Below, piece by piece: positions 25,356 to 33,995 of a DNA stretch of 60,599 bases. The notes beneath the pieces are model-generated. The model saw only the letters and a program-made list of their open reading frames with translations. It ran no database searches and was not told the origin of the DNA. The translations under genes and the position numbers were made by a program. The stretch is from CAYSPT01 sp964432985 (GTDB lineage: Bacteria > Muiribacteriota > CAYSPT01), in contig CAYSPT010000032.1 in the NCBI GenBank assembly GCA_964432985.1, positions 1-60,599 on the forward strand, in the 5' to 3' direction. Position 1 is the stretch's first letter; every line of letters starts with the position of its first letter.

Positions 25356-27491
25356 ATGAGAAACAAATCCAGGATCTCGGTAATCATTCCCACTCTCAAT
25401 GAGGAGCAGTCTATCGGACATGTCCTGGATGCCATCCCTTCATGGGTGGATGACATTGTCGTGGTGGATAATGGCTCCACTGACGGCACCGCCCGTATCG
25501 CCCGACAGCGGGGCGCCCAAGTGATACATGAGCCGCGCCGGGGTTATGGAACCGCTTGTCTCAAGGGAATCGCCACTCTTAAACCGTGTGATATCGTGGT
25601 GTTTCTGGACGGTGATTTTAGCGATCATCCCGAAGAAATGGACCAGCTGGTGGATCCTATCTGGCAGGATGGCTACGACATGGTCATCGGGTCACGGGTG
25701 CTGGGAACGCGTGAATCCGGGGCTCTTACTCCCCAGGCTTGCTTCGGAAACTGGCTGTCCTGCGCTCTCATCAAACTTTTCTGGGGATACCGGTTTACCG
25801 ATCTGGGTCCGTTCAGGGCTGTCCGCTGCAGCGCTCTCAGCCGGTTGAACATGCGGGACCGGGACTACGGTTGGACGGTGGAGATGCAGATAAAGGCGGC
25901 TCTTAAAGGTTTGAAGGTGCACGAAGTGCCGGTGAGCTACCGTAAAAGAATCGGCGTCTCAAAGATATCGGGTACAGTCAAGGGTGTGCTCTATGCAGGT
26001 ACGAAAATTCTCTACACGATCTTTAAAGCCGCCTGGGATACACGGGGCTCACAGACGAATGCCGGCATTGCTCCGCCGGGGGGAGAGGTTTTCGCTGCCG
26101 GAGCACGAGATGGGAAAGACACGCTCGTTGTTTTCACCCGGTATCCGGAGCCCGGGACGACCAAGACCCGCCTCATACCGCACCTGGGAGAAAAAGGGGC
26201 CGCGGTTTTGCAGCGCCGGATGACCACCCATGTTCTGAACCGGGTGCGTGACTATCTGCGACACCCCGAATCCCGGCAATCATCTTCGTGTCAAAAAGAA
26301 CGGGACAATGATCAGTGGAGCCACGGTGGTGCGGTGTCGGTTAAAATCCGTTTCGAGGGCGGGTCCGTGGCCCGCCTGCGGCGCCTGTTCGGGTCCGACT
26401 TCCGTTACCACCTCCAGGGAGACGGTGATCTCGGCAGCCGGTTGCATCGTGCTTTCCGGGAGGCTTTTGAATCGGGAGCGGGCAGGGTGGTCATCATTGG
26501 GACGGACTGCCCGGGAATTTCCCCGGAAACTATCGGCGAAGCCTTCAACCAGCTTCGACGTCACGAGATGGTCCTGGGGCCGGCGGAAGACGGCGGGTAC
26601 TACCTGGTCGGGCTCACCAGGGCGGTTGAGGAGCTGTTTAAGAATATATCGTGGGGAACCGCCCGCGTGCTTGACCAGACCATCGCCGCAGCAGCCTGCT
26701 CGGGTGTATCGGTGATGCTGCTGGATCGCCTGGGAGACATCGACCGCCCGCAGGACCTGCCACTGTGGAACGAAGCCGAGAAGGAGGCAGTGACGGCATC
26801 GGGTTTACGCACTATTTCCTTCATTATACCTACTATCAACGAGTCGGGTAACCTGGATATTGTCTTGAAACGGCTGCTGCCGGTTGAGGACGGTGAAGTG
26901 ATCGTGGTGGACGGGGGAAGCATCGACGGAACACCGGATGTCGCCAGGCGGCATGGAGCCCGGGTCATTACCAGCAGGCCCGGCCGGGCCCGTCAGATGA
27001 ACGCCGGTGCCGCTGCGTCATCGGGCGATATACTGGTGTTTCTGCACGCCGACACCGTGCCGCCGGATGAGTACTGTCAATACCTCCGTCACGCTTTGTC
27101 CATACCGGGTGTGGCAGCCGGTGCCTTCGAGCTGAGCATCGGCGCCCGGGGCGGTGGTCTGCGTATGTGTGAACACCTGGTCAACTGGCGGTCGCATGTT
27201 TTCGGCCTTCCTTACGGCGACCAGGCTTTCTTCATGACCAGGGCTGTGTTTGACAGGACGGGAGGCTTTCCCGACATTCCCATCATGGAGGATGTTGAAA
27301 TGGTCCGGCGCCTGAAACAGGTGGGCCGGATAGTCATCGTCCCGGTACCGGTGGAAACGTCTCCCCGGCGGTGGCAGAAGCGGGGATTGCTGCTCACAAC
27401 CCTGATTAACCAGATTGTCATGGCCGGTTTCTTTTTGGGTGTTCCGTTGGGGCTTTTGTCTCTTCTGTATGGCCGTAAGGATAGTGTATGA
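25356..27491 (+). CDS. Triple fusion: GT2 - DUF2064 - GT2 glycosyltransferase
   Basis: Three transferase-type domains lie in one chain of 711 residues. Domain 1 (about 5-230) is a DPM1/GT2 enzyme (SVIIPTLNEEQSIG, DNGSTDGT, VFLDGDFSDHPE, GSRVLGTRE). Domain 2 (about 250-475) is the DUF2064/TIGR04282 type (FTRYPEPGTTKTRL, IGTDCPGIS, LGPAEDGGYYLVGL). Domain 3 (about 485-711) is the TIGR04283 type (SFIIPTINESGNL, GRARQMNAGA, FLHADTVPP, FGLPYGDQAFF). Domains 2 and 3 are normally separate neighbouring genes. All three have intact nucleotide-sugar motifs. The ATG is 22 bp after the membrane transferase, so the two are an operon, probably for a lipid-linked or cell-envelope glycan. Confidence 0.85.
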   Translation: MRNKSRISVIIPTLNEEQSIGHVLDAIPSWVDDIVVVDNGSTDGTARIARQRGAQVIHEPRRGYGTACLKGIATLKPCDIVVFLDGDFSDHPEEMDQLVDPIWQDGYDMVIGSRVLGTRESGALTPQACFGNWLSCALIKLFWGYRFTDLGPFRAVRCSALSRLNMRDRDYGWTVEMQIKAALKGLKVHEVPVSYRKRIGVSKISGTVKGVLYAGTKILYTIFKAAWDTRGSQTNAGIAPPGGEVFAAGARDGKDTLVVFTRYPEPGTTKTRLIPHLGEKGAAVLQRRMTTHVLNRVRDYLRHPESRQSSSCQKERDNDQWSHGGAVSVKIRFEGGSVARLRRLFGSDFRYHLQGDGDLGSRLHRAFREAFESGAGRVVIIGTDCPGISPETIGEAFNQLRRHEMVLGPAEDGGYYLVGLTRAVEELFKNISWGTARVLDQTIAAAACSGVSVMLLDRLGDIDRPQDLPLWNEAEKEAVTASGLRTISFIIPTINESGNLDIVLKRLLPVEDGEVIVVDGGSIDGTPDVARRHGARVITSRPGRARQMNAGAAASSGDILVFLHADTVPPDEYCQYLRHALSIPGVAAGAFELSIGARGGGLRMCEHLVNWRSHVFGLPYGDQAFFMTRAVFDRTGGFPDIPIMEDVEMVRRLKQVGRIVIVPVPVETSPRRWQKRGLLLTTLINQIVMAGFFLGVPLGLLSLLYGRKDSV

Positions 27492-27539
27492 TGCCTTAGT
27501 ATCCAGGCTATTAGTTTAATGATGTGGAGGAAGATACAG

Positions 27540-28055
27540 GTGCGTGAAAAAAATCAACCGGCTCTCCTGGTTGGAGAGCGGGTAACCGTGCGCAGCGCCG
27601 CCTTCGATGATATGCTGGCCACCAGGCACTACCGGTTTTCAAGAGCTTTGAGGAAATACGCCAATCCCGACAAACCGGTAAAGTCGATTGAAGAGGAACA
27701 AAAATGGTGGCGCGACGATATCGAATCGGGCCGTTGCGCCATATTTGCCATCTGCCTCAAAGACGACACGGTAATCGGTTTTATCAATGCTTTTTGCTTC
27801 AACGAGGAAAGGACCGACTGTGAGACGGGAATAGCGATCTTTCCTCCGGACAATTACGGCCGGGGTTACGGGGAGGAAGCGTACCGGCTTCTGCTGTCGT
27901 TTCTCAATGAAGCACATCAGCTGCATACTACCCACATCTATGTGGCCACAGAAAACGGAAAAGCCATCAGGCTGTATGAGAAACTGCAGTATGAAATAGA
28001 GGACACGGTTACCTTCGATGGTAAAGAGTGGTTCAAAATGAGGTACGATTTTTAG
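27540..28055 (+). CDS. GNAT-family N-acetyltransferase
   Basis: A 171-residue RimJ/RimL-like acetyltransferase. It has the acetyl-CoA-binding pattern GIAIFPPDNYGRGYGEEAYRLLL (Gly-rich A motif) followed by THIYVATENGKAIRLYEKL. The substrate is unknown. A GTG start at 27540 has GGAGG nine bases upstream, which is better than the ATG at 27519. A strong bidirectional terminator follows the stop. Confidence 0.82.
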   Translation: MREKNQPALLVGERVTVRSAAFDDMLATRHYRFSRALRKYANPDKPVKSIEEEQKWWRDDIESGRCAIFAICLKDDTVIGFINAFCFNEERTDCETGIAIFPPDNYGRGYGEEAYRLLLSFLNEAHQLHTTHIYVATENGKAIRLYEKLQYEIEDTVTFDGKEWFKMRYDF

Positions 28056-28074
28056 GACTGATACGCCTCGAAAA

Positions 28075-28106
28075 AGGACTGGATGACCGTGAGGTCATCC
28101 AGTCCT
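28075..28106. terminator. Bidirectional intrinsic terminator
   Basis: AGGACTGGATGACC and GGTCATCCAGTCCT form a perfect 14-bp stem with a GTGA loop, flanked by AAAAA on the left and a GGTTTT run on the right. It separates the acetyltransferase (+) from the transketolase genes (-). Confidence 0.9.
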
Positions 28107-28128
28107 ATCGGTTTTAATTACAGATCAC

Positions 28129-29070
28129 TTATTTCTTTCTGGAGTGAACCTTTCGGGCTGCCTCCGCGATAAATTCAGCGGTAAGGCGGTATTTTTCCAG
28201 GAGCTGCTGGGGTGTCCCCGATTCACCAAAGGTATCAAAGATCCCCACCATCTCCACGGGGACGGGAATCGTGGTGCACAGCACTTCCGCTACGGCGCTG
28301 CCGAGCCCTCCATGTACCTGGTGCTCTTCCGCGGTCACGATGGCGCCGGTTTTCTTGGCAGCCTGGATAACCGCTTGCCGGTCCAGGGGCTTGATGGTGT
28401 GCATATTGATAACTTCCAGCTCGATCCCTTCTTTGGCCAGTGTGTCGGCTGCCTTGAGGGCTTCGGACACCAGAAAGCCGCAGGCGATGACCGTAACATC
28501 GCTGCCCCGGCGCATGGTGATTGCTTTGCCCAGGATAAATTCCGTCTCGGCGGTGGTGAGGGTCGGGTACTTGTTGCGGCTGCACCGCATGTAGACCGGG
28601 CCGTACATCTTGGTGATGGCCCGGGTGGCTTTCTCGGTCTCGTAAGCGTCCACGGGATAGACCACGGTCATGTTGGGAAGCACCCGGGTAATGGCCAGGT
28701 CTTCCAGGGCCTGGGCGGTTGCACCGTCCTCGCCGACCGTAATTCCGCCATGTGAGCCTACGATCTTGACATTGGTGTTGTTATAGCACACCGACAGGCG
28801 GATCATCCCGTAGGGCCGGTTGGTGATAAAGGCGGCGAAAGAGCAGGCGAAGGGGATGAAACCGGCCAGGCTGAATCCGGCCGCCGTTCCCAGGATGTCC
28901 TGCTCGGCAATCCCCAGGTTGAAGAAGCGTTCGGGAAACTCCTTGCCGAAATACTCCGCCCGGGTGGAGTCCTCCAGGTCTCCGGAGAGAACCACGATCT
29001 TGTCGTTTTCGTGTCCCAGCTGCTTGAGTGTCTCGCCGAATACGTCTCTGGTAGCTTGCGCGTCAGTCAT
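28129..29070 (-). CDS. Transketolase C-terminal subunit
   Basis: This carries the pyrimidine-binding and C-terminal domains of a split transketolase, 313 residues. It has LSGDLEDSTRAEYF, the catalytic-Glu region FFNLGIAEQDILGTAAGF, FAAFITNRPYGMIR and a transketolase-C domain (TVIACGFLVSEAL). Together with the adjacent subunit it would interconvert pentose phosphates using thiamine diphosphate. The start is set by GAGG shortly upstream of the ATG. The two halves are encoded 10 bp apart on the same strand. Confidence 0.92.
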   Translation of the reverse strand: MTDAQATRDVFGETLKQLGHENDKIVVLSGDLEDSTRAEYFGKEFPERFFNLGIAEQDILGTAAGFSLAGFIPFACSFAAFITNRPYGMIRLSVCYNNTNVKIVGSHGGITVGEDGATAQALEDLAITRVLPNMTVVYPVDAYETEKATRAITKMYGPVYMRCSRNKYPTLTTAETEFILGKAITMRRGSDVTVIACGFLVSEALKAADTLAKEGIELEVINMHTIKPLDRQAVIQAAKKTGAIVTAEEHQVHGGLGSAVAEVLCTTIPVPVEMVGIFDTFGESGTPQQLLEKYRLTAEFIAEAARKVHSRKK

Positions 29071-29080
29071 GGTCCTCACC

Positions 29081-29923
29081 TCACATTCCAAGCTCGGAAA
29101 GCGATTGCAGCTCCGCCAATGCCTGCTCGAGCTGTTCGGCATTGGGCGCCTTGCCGTGCCACTTACAGTTTCCTTCCATGAAGGAAACACCCTTGCCCTT
29201 GACCGTGTGTGCAATGATGATGGTGGGCTTGTCCTTAACGGTCTTAAACTCGTCAAAGGCATCCATCAGTTTCCCAAAGTCGTGGCCGTCAACCTCGATC
29301 ACATGCCAGCCGAAGCTTCCCCACCGGTCTTTCTGGGGCTCTTCGTTCTTGATGTCGTTGACGGGGCCGTTTTCCTGCACCTTATTGTAGTCAAGGATGG
29401 CGCAGACATTGTCTATCTTGTGATGCGATGCGGTCATGGCCGCTTCCCAGATCATACCTTCCTGGATCTCCCCGTCGCCCAGCAGGCAGTAGACATTGAA
29501 GTCTTTTTTACCGATACGGGCCCCCAGCGCCAGCCCGTTGGATGCGGACAGACCCTGTCCCAGCGACCCGGTGTTGAACTCCACTCCCGGTACCTTGTTG
29601 ACCACGTGGCCCTGCAGACGTGAACCCAGGGTGCGGAATCCCTTGAGCTCTTCTTTGGGGAAGTAACCGGCGTTAGCCAGCGCCACGTACATGGCCGGGG
29701 AGCAGTGCCCCTTGGACATGATAAAGCGGTCGCGGTCTTCCCAGCCCGGATCGTCCGGCTTGTGCCGCATGGCATAGTTGTACAAAGTCATGAGAATGTC
29801 GATGCACGACAGCGACCCGCCCGGATGCCCGCTCTGGGCTCCGAAAATGGTCTGAAGGATTTCCTTGCGGACGTGCGGCGACCGCTCCTGTAACTCTTTG
29901 ACCAGCGCTTGTTTGTCAGTCAT
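29081..29923 (-). CDS. Transketolase N-terminal (TPP-binding) subunit
   Basis: A 280-residue thiamine-diphosphate-binding half: FGAQSGHPGGSLS, SKGHCSPAMYVALA, GSLGQGLSASNGLALG and the TPP/Mg motif GDGEIQEGMIWEAAMTA...ILDYNKVQ. AAGGAG five bases before the ATG is strong. A consensus-like promoter lies just upstream, overlapping the end of cysK, so the split transketolase can be transcribed on its own. Confidence 0.93.
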   Translation of the reverse strand: MTDKQALVKELQERSPHVRKEILQTIFGAQSGHPGGSLSCIDILMTLYNYAMRHKPDDPGWEDRDRFIMSKGHCSPAMYVALANAGYFPKEELKGFRTLGSRLQGHVVNKVPGVEFNTGSLGQGLSASNGLALGARIGKKDFNVYCLLGDGEIQEGMIWEAAMTASHHKIDNVCAILDYNKVQENGPVNDIKNEEPQKDRWGSFGWHVIEVDGHDFGKLMDAFDEFKTVKDKPTIIIAHTVKGKGVSFMEGNCKWHGKAPNAEQLEQALAELQSLSELGM

Positions 29924-29960
29924 GGCAGCTCCTTTACATATAATTGTATTTTCGCTGCCC

Positions 29961-29990
29961 AGTTTACGGCAATGGCTGACAGAGTGTCAA
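29961..29990 (-). promoter_or_regulatory. Sigma70-like promoter of the transketolase genes
   Basis: On the minus strand: TTGACA (29985-29990), an 18-base spacer and TAAACT (29961-29966), about 37 bp before the start codon. Confidence 0.6.
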
Positions 29991-30917
29991 TTATTCTTCA
30001 TTGAAAAGCGTAGTGCTCAGGTACCGGTCGCCGAGGTCGGGTATGATGGCCACAATAAGTTTACCTTCACTTTCGGGACGGCGGGCCACCTCAATGGCTG
30101 CCCAGGTGGCGGCACCCGAGGAAATCCCAACAAATATCCCTTCTTTGAGTGCCAGCTGGCGGGCAGTTGCAAATGCATCTTCGTTTACCACCTTGACTAC
30201 CTCGTCGAAAATGTTTTCATTAAGTACTTGTGGAACGAATCCGGCTCCGATTCCCTGTATTTTATGCGGGCCCGGCTTGCCGCCAGAGAGGATCGGCGAA
30301 CCTTCCGGTTCCACCGCCACCACATGGAGCGACGGTTTGCGGTCCTTCAGAACCTCGGACACACCGGTGATGGTGCCGCCGGTCCCGATCCCGGATACGA
30401 AAACATCAACTTTTCCGTCCGTATCCCGCCATATCTCCTCGGCGGTGGTCTTGCGATGAATCTCGGGATTAGCCGGATTGTTGAACTGCTGGGGCATGAA
30501 GTAGCGGCTGTCGCTTTCAGCCATCTCCCGGGCTTTATCTATGGCTCCGGGCATCCCCTTTTCGGCCGGGGTGAGCACCAGTTCGGCCCCGAGGGCTTTT
30601 AAAATTTTCCGCCTCTCAACCGACATGCTCTCGGGCATGGTAAGGATGAGCTTATAGCCCTTGGCAGCGCTGACAAAAGCCAAGGCGATGCCCGTGTTGC
30701 CCGAGGTGGGCTCGATGATAATCGAGTCCTCATTGAGCAGTCCATCCCGCTCGGCAGCCTCGATCATGGCCAGACCGATGCGGTCCTTCACGCTGGAGAG
30801 CGGATTGAATGACTCCAGTTTTACCGCCACCCGTCCGGGAAGTCCCTTGGTGAGCCGGTTCAGCCAGACCAGGGGTGTGTTGCCAATGAGTTCTGTAATA
30901 TCGCGTGCGATGTTCAT
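29991..30917 (-). CDS. cysK: Cysteine synthase (O-acetylserine sulfhydrylase)
   Basis: A PLP enzyme making cysteine from O-acetylserine and sulfide. The N-terminus is ITELIGNTPLVWLNRL, the PLP lysine is Lys44 in NPLSSVKDRIG, the substrate loop is PTSGNTG, the phosphate-binding loop is GTGGTITG and the C-terminal phrase is GIGAGFVPQVL. Its 308 residues are normal for CysK. The ATG at 30917 follows GGAAAGGAAGAG. It is 25 bp downstream of an Rrf2 gene and probably shares its promoter and control. Confidence 0.95.
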   Translation of the reverse strand: MNIARDITELIGNTPLVWLNRLTKGLPGRVAVKLESFNPLSSVKDRIGLAMIEAAERDGLLNEDSIIIEPTSGNTGIALAFVSAAKGYKLILTMPESMSVERRKILKALGAELVLTPAEKGMPGAIDKAREMAESDSRYFMPQQFNNPANPEIHRKTTAEEIWRDTDGKVDVFVSGIGTGGTITGVSEVLKDRKPSLHVVAVEPEGSPILSGGKPGPHKIQGIGAGFVPQVLNENIFDEVVKVVNEDAFATARQLALKEGIFVGISSGAATWAAIEVARRPESEGKLIVAIIPDLGDRYLSTTLFNEE

Positions 30918-30942
30918 GTTAATCTCTTCCTTTCCTAAACCA

Positions 30943-31398
30943 TCAAATACTGTAGTCGGGAACGTAACTGTAACGAGCCTGATGCTCATGTTCCTTATCC
31001 ACCAGTTCCTGAAACGTAGTGCCGTCGTACACGGCGGATATCGCTCCGCCTATTGTTCTCCACATTTCCAGAAACGCATGTTCTCCCCGCAAGGGGAAGG
31101 TCCTTTCCGTCCGGTCTGGAGTATCGCCTTCGGGGTCTACCGGTCCCTGGATGAACTCTACGATGTCACCGACTGTCATACGACCGGGAGGTCGGGCCAG
31201 CTCATACCCTCCCTTGCTTCCTCTTTTCGAAGTGACGAATCCGCCCTGCTTGAGTTGGTTCAGAATCACTTCCAGGAATCGGCAGGGAATATCCTGTCTG
31301 CCGGCAATGGCGGCATTTTTCAACGGTCCCTTTCCATAATTGAAAGCCAGTTCGAAAACGGCTCGCAGAGCATAATGGACTTTCTTGTTTATCAGCAT
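30943..31398 (-). CDS. Rrf2-family regulator (CymR-like)
   Basis: A winged-helix repressor of 151 residues: YALRAVFELAF, CRFLEVILNQLKQGGFVTSKRGSKGGYELARPP. The three cysteines that bind the Fe-S cluster in IscR are absent from the segment after the wing. This and the adjacent cysK point to a CymR-like cysteine-metabolism regulator, which typically responds to O-acetylserine through CysK. The ribosome site is clear. An inverted repeat overlapping the -10 element implies autoregulation. Confidence 0.88.
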   Translation of the reverse strand: MLINKKVHYALRAVFELAFNYGKGPLKNAAIAGRQDIPCRFLEVILNQLKQGGFVTSKRGSKGGYELARPPGRMTVGDIVEFIQGPVDPEGDTPDRTERTFPLRGEHAFLEMWRTIGGAISAVYDGTTFQELVDKEHEHQARYSYVPDYSI

Positions 31399-31416
31399 TA
31401 TTTATCCTTTCCTACT

Positions 31417-31458
31417 ATTCCAATCGGAATTATAAACAAAAAGTTCCGCTCTCGTCAA
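31417..31458 (-). promoter_or_regulatory. rrf2-cysK promoter with overlapping operator
   Basis: On the minus strand: TTGACG (31453-31458), an 18-base spacer and TATAAT (31429-31434). ATTCCAATCGGAAT at 31417-31430, a 5-bp dyad with a 4-base centre, overlaps the -10 and the expected transcript start. Its composition resembles CymR sites. Confidence 0.65.
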
Positions 31459-31481
31459 TCTTTTTTAAAAAAAACTCTTTG

Positions 31482-31542
31482 CCCGAATAATTCACGAATG
31501 TTTGTAGCGAGCCGCAGCAGAAGAGTGTGTGAATTGTTTGGG
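31482..31542. repeat. MITE-like palindromic element, short copy
   Basis: This 61-bp segment starts CCCGAATAATTCAC and ends GTGAATTGTTTGGG. Reverse-complemented, it matches the two outer arms of the 175-bp element at 46992-47166, including CTCTTCTGCTGCGGCTC and GCTACAAACATTCGTG, with the middle missing. It is non-coding and lies between the rrf2 promoter and the efflux genes. Confidence 0.75.
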
Positions 31543-31600
31543 TTGCATGATGGAAAATTATTTTGATATACTTTCCTCTATCTCTACCGTTTATGGGTAT

Positions 31601-31634
31601 GGATGATTTTTGGCTTTGGATGATTTTTGGCTTT
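31601..31634. repeat. 17-bp tandem repeat x2 in a 346-bp gene-free stretch
   Basis: Two exact copies of GGATGATTTTTGGCTTT. The gene-free stretch from 31399 to 31744 holds the rrf2 promoter and operator, the short palindromic element, this repeat and an AT-rich leader (TTTACATTTAAGGTAAAAAAAA) before the TolC gene. I see no RNA gene in it. Confidence 0.8.
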
Positions 31635-31744
31635 GGATCATGCCGGTATTCCGAACGTCAGGCAGGGAACAAAACTCTTTTAAAATCGTTTTACATTTAA
31701 GGTAAAAAAAATTATTATTGGCAATAAATGACGGCAATAAAGGG

Positions 31745-33181
31745 GTGAATCGAGCCGTGGAGTCACAACAGAAAAGAGGATGGGTTAAACAAGCCGGCCA
31801 GAGGTGGATGTTCGTGAACCGTGCCTTGAGAAAAACAGCGGTAACCGCCGTGTGTGCCGGTTGGTTTTTTATGGCACTGGGCGGAAGCGGGAGTTTGGCT
31901 CAGGCCGTTTCGGATGAGCCTGTAGGGCGCGATTCCGGCCCCGGCCTTCCCGAGATAACAAAGCATTCCTCTTTGGATGATTTTCTGTTGTACGCGGCGG
32001 TCAAGAATCCGGGTCTGGAAGCTTCCTACAACCGCTGGCAGGCGGCCGAGGAGAAAGCGGTACAGGCGGGAGCTCTGCCGGATCCGCGGGTTACCTACGG
32101 GTATTATGTAAAGGAAGTCGAGACCCGGGTCGGTCCGCAGAAGCAGCGATTCGGCATTTCACAGACGATCCCCGGGGGTGCCAAGCGAGCGCTGAAAGCA
32201 TCCCTGGCTCACCGGGAAGCGGCAGTTGCGAGGCAGCACTACGAAACGGCCCGGCTGGAGCTGTCCTACCGGGTAAAGGAAGCATACTATGAATACTACT
32301 ATCTCGGGCGGGCAGTTCAGATAACCGGGGAAAACGTGACCCTTTTGACTCACCTGGAGCAGGTGGCCCGGACCAAGTACAAGACCGGTACCGCCCAACA
32401 CACCGATGTCATCAGGGCCCAGGTGGAACTTGGGAAACTGGAAGACAGGCTCCAGTCGCTTCGGGATCTCCTGCAGCCGGCGGCGGACGGTCTCAACGCC
32501 GTTCTCAACCGCCCGGGCGGTACGCCCATTCCGTTGCCGGACTCTATTCCATCGGATCTGCCGGATATATCGACTGACGACGCGGTATCCGCTCTCAGGA
32601 ACGCTAATCCTGACCTGAGATCGCTTGACCTGGTGGAGAGTCGGGAAGCGGCGGTTGTCAGTCTGTCCCGGGAGAACCGGAAACCGGACCTGATCCTGGG
32701 GCTGACGCTGATCGATACCGATTCAGCCGTCATGCCTGTTGTAGACAGCGGGAAAGATCCGCTCATGGCCACGATTACCGTCAACCTGCCGTTTTTCAGT
32801 CAGGAGGTCTACCGGGCCATGGAGCGGGAAGCCGTAAAACGTCACCGGGCAGCGGGATATGAGCGTCTGGACAGGGAAAACACCATCCTGGCCCGGCTTA
32901 AGATGGTCCTGTACAACTTCCGGGACGCGGGCAGAAAAATGGCTCTCTACCGCGATACGCTGATCCCGAAAGGAGAGCAGTCGCTCAAAGTGGTCCAGCA
33001 GGCGTTTGCTGCCGGAAGAAGCAGTTTTCTGGACTTGATCGACGCTCAGCGAACCCTGCTCGAGTTCAGGCTGGCCTACGAGCGGGCGCTGGCCGACCGG
33101 TCGCGACGGTTGGCGGAAATAGAGCTATTAACCGGTGTTGAGATAGTACGTGAGAGCGAAAGCTCTGCCGGTTCTAAATAA
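31745..33181 (+). CDS. TolC-family outer-membrane efflux protein (CusC-like)
   Basis: This is the outer-membrane channel of a tripartite metal efflux pump. A hydrophobic export segment (about residues 25-50) precedes two repeated helical/beta halves: LLYAAVKNPGLEASYNRWQAAEEKAVQAG, PDPRVTYGYYV, then LEFRLAYERALADRSRRLAEIELLTG at the end, as in TolC/OEP proteins. The start is uncertain. GTG at 31745 or 31757, TTG at 31718 and ATG at 31808 are possible, and all keep the signal region except perhaps the last. It is followed by metal-binding, CusB and CusA genes on the same strand. Confidence 0.85.
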   Translation: MNRAVESQQKRGWVKQAGQRWMFVNRALRKTAVTAVCAGWFFMALGGSGSLAQAVSDEPVGRDSGPGLPEITKHSSLDDFLLYAAVKNPGLEASYNRWQAAEEKAVQAGALPDPRVTYGYYVKEVETRVGPQKQRFGISQTIPGGAKRALKASLAHREAAVARQHYETARLELSYRVKEAYYEYYYLGRAVQITGENVTLLTHLEQVARTKYKTGTAQHTDVIRAQVELGKLEDRLQSLRDLLQPAADGLNAVLNRPGGTPIPLPDSIPSDLPDISTDDAVSALRNANPDLRSLDLVESREAAVVSLSRENRKPDLILGLTLIDTDSAVMPVVDSGKDPLMATITVNLPFFSQEVYRAMEREAVKRHRAAGYERLDRENTILARLKMVLYNFRDAGRKMALYRDTLIPKGEQSLKVVQQAFAAGRSSFLDLIDAQRTLLEFRLAYERALADRSRRLAEIELLTGVEIVRESESSAGSK

Positions 33182-33240
33182 AGGTACCATGCCGGTTCGA
33201 TAAACGGGCCGGCAAAAAGTTGAGAGGAAGTGAAAGTATC

Positions 33241-33981
33241 ATGAAGAGCAAATGTATCATGAATAAAGTAGCTGTAACAGGTTCGGTTCTCGTTCTGCTG
33301 CTTGTAGGGGTGGTTGGTGCTCTGGTGGCCGAGGCGGAGGATGCAGCCGTTCCCCAGAGTATCTGCCCGGTGATGGGCAAGGCTATAAAAAGGGATCTGT
33401 ACGCCGACGTGAAGGGCAAGAGGGTTTATGTCTGCTGTCCGGGGTGCATCAAGCTGGTTCAGAAGAAGCCGGACAAGTACATTGGGATACTCGAGGATGA
33501 GGGTGTCGTTCTTGAAAAGACGCCTAAGCCGCAGACGGTCTGCCCAGTAATGGGCGGTGCGGTCAACAAGGAGATGTATGCCGATGTCAAGGGCAGGCGG
33601 ATCTATGTCTGCTGCCCCGGCTGTATACCCACCATCGAAAAGAATCCTGAAAAGTACATCAAGAAGCTTGAGGATGACGGTGTCGTTCTGGACAGGATCA
33701 CCAAACCACAGACAATGTGCCCGGTAATGGGCAGCCCCGTCAAAAAGGACCTGTATGCCGACGTTGACGGTAAGCGGATCTATGTCTGCTGCCGGGGTTG
33801 TATCGGCCTGATCCAGAAAAATCCCGGGAAGTACCTGAACAAACTCAAAAAGGGTGGAGTGGAAGTAGAAGCCATCCCCGGAGCCGACGACGGTCACGAG
33901 GGTCATGATCACGGCAGTCACGAAGGACATGATGATCACGAGGGCCATGATCACGGCAGCCACGAAGGACATGATCATTAA
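33241..33981 (+). CDS. Exported triple CPVMG/CCPGC metal-binding protein with His-rich tail
   Basis: After a signal/anchor segment (about 8-30) come three tandem copies of one module of about 57 residues: CPVMG, then (L/M)YADVKGKRVYVCC(P/R)GC, then KKPDKYI. The module resembles YHS/TRASH-type metal-binding domains, each with three or four cysteines in two groups. The C-terminal 28 residues are almost only Gly-His-Glu-Asp-Ser (HDHGSHEGHDD), a soft/borderline metal ligand store. Its position between TolC and CusB suggests a periplasmic metal chaperone or buffer for the pump. I know no named family with this three-module plus His-tail layout. GAGAGGAAG ten bases upstream sets the start. Confidence 0.8.
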   Translation: MKSKCIMNKVAVTGSVLVLLLVGVVGALVAEAEDAAVPQSICPVMGKAIKRDLYADVKGKRVYVCCPGCIKLVQKKPDKYIGILEDEGVVLEKTPKPQTVCPVMGGAVNKEMYADVKGRRIYVCCPGCIPTIEKNPEKYIKKLEDDGVVLDRITKPQTMCPVMGSPVKKDLYADVDGKRIYVCCRGCIGLIQKNPGKYLNKLKKGGVEVEAIPGADDGHEGHDHGSHEGHDDHEGHDHGSHEGHDH

Positions 33982-33995
33982 ATGGGGGTTTTGTG

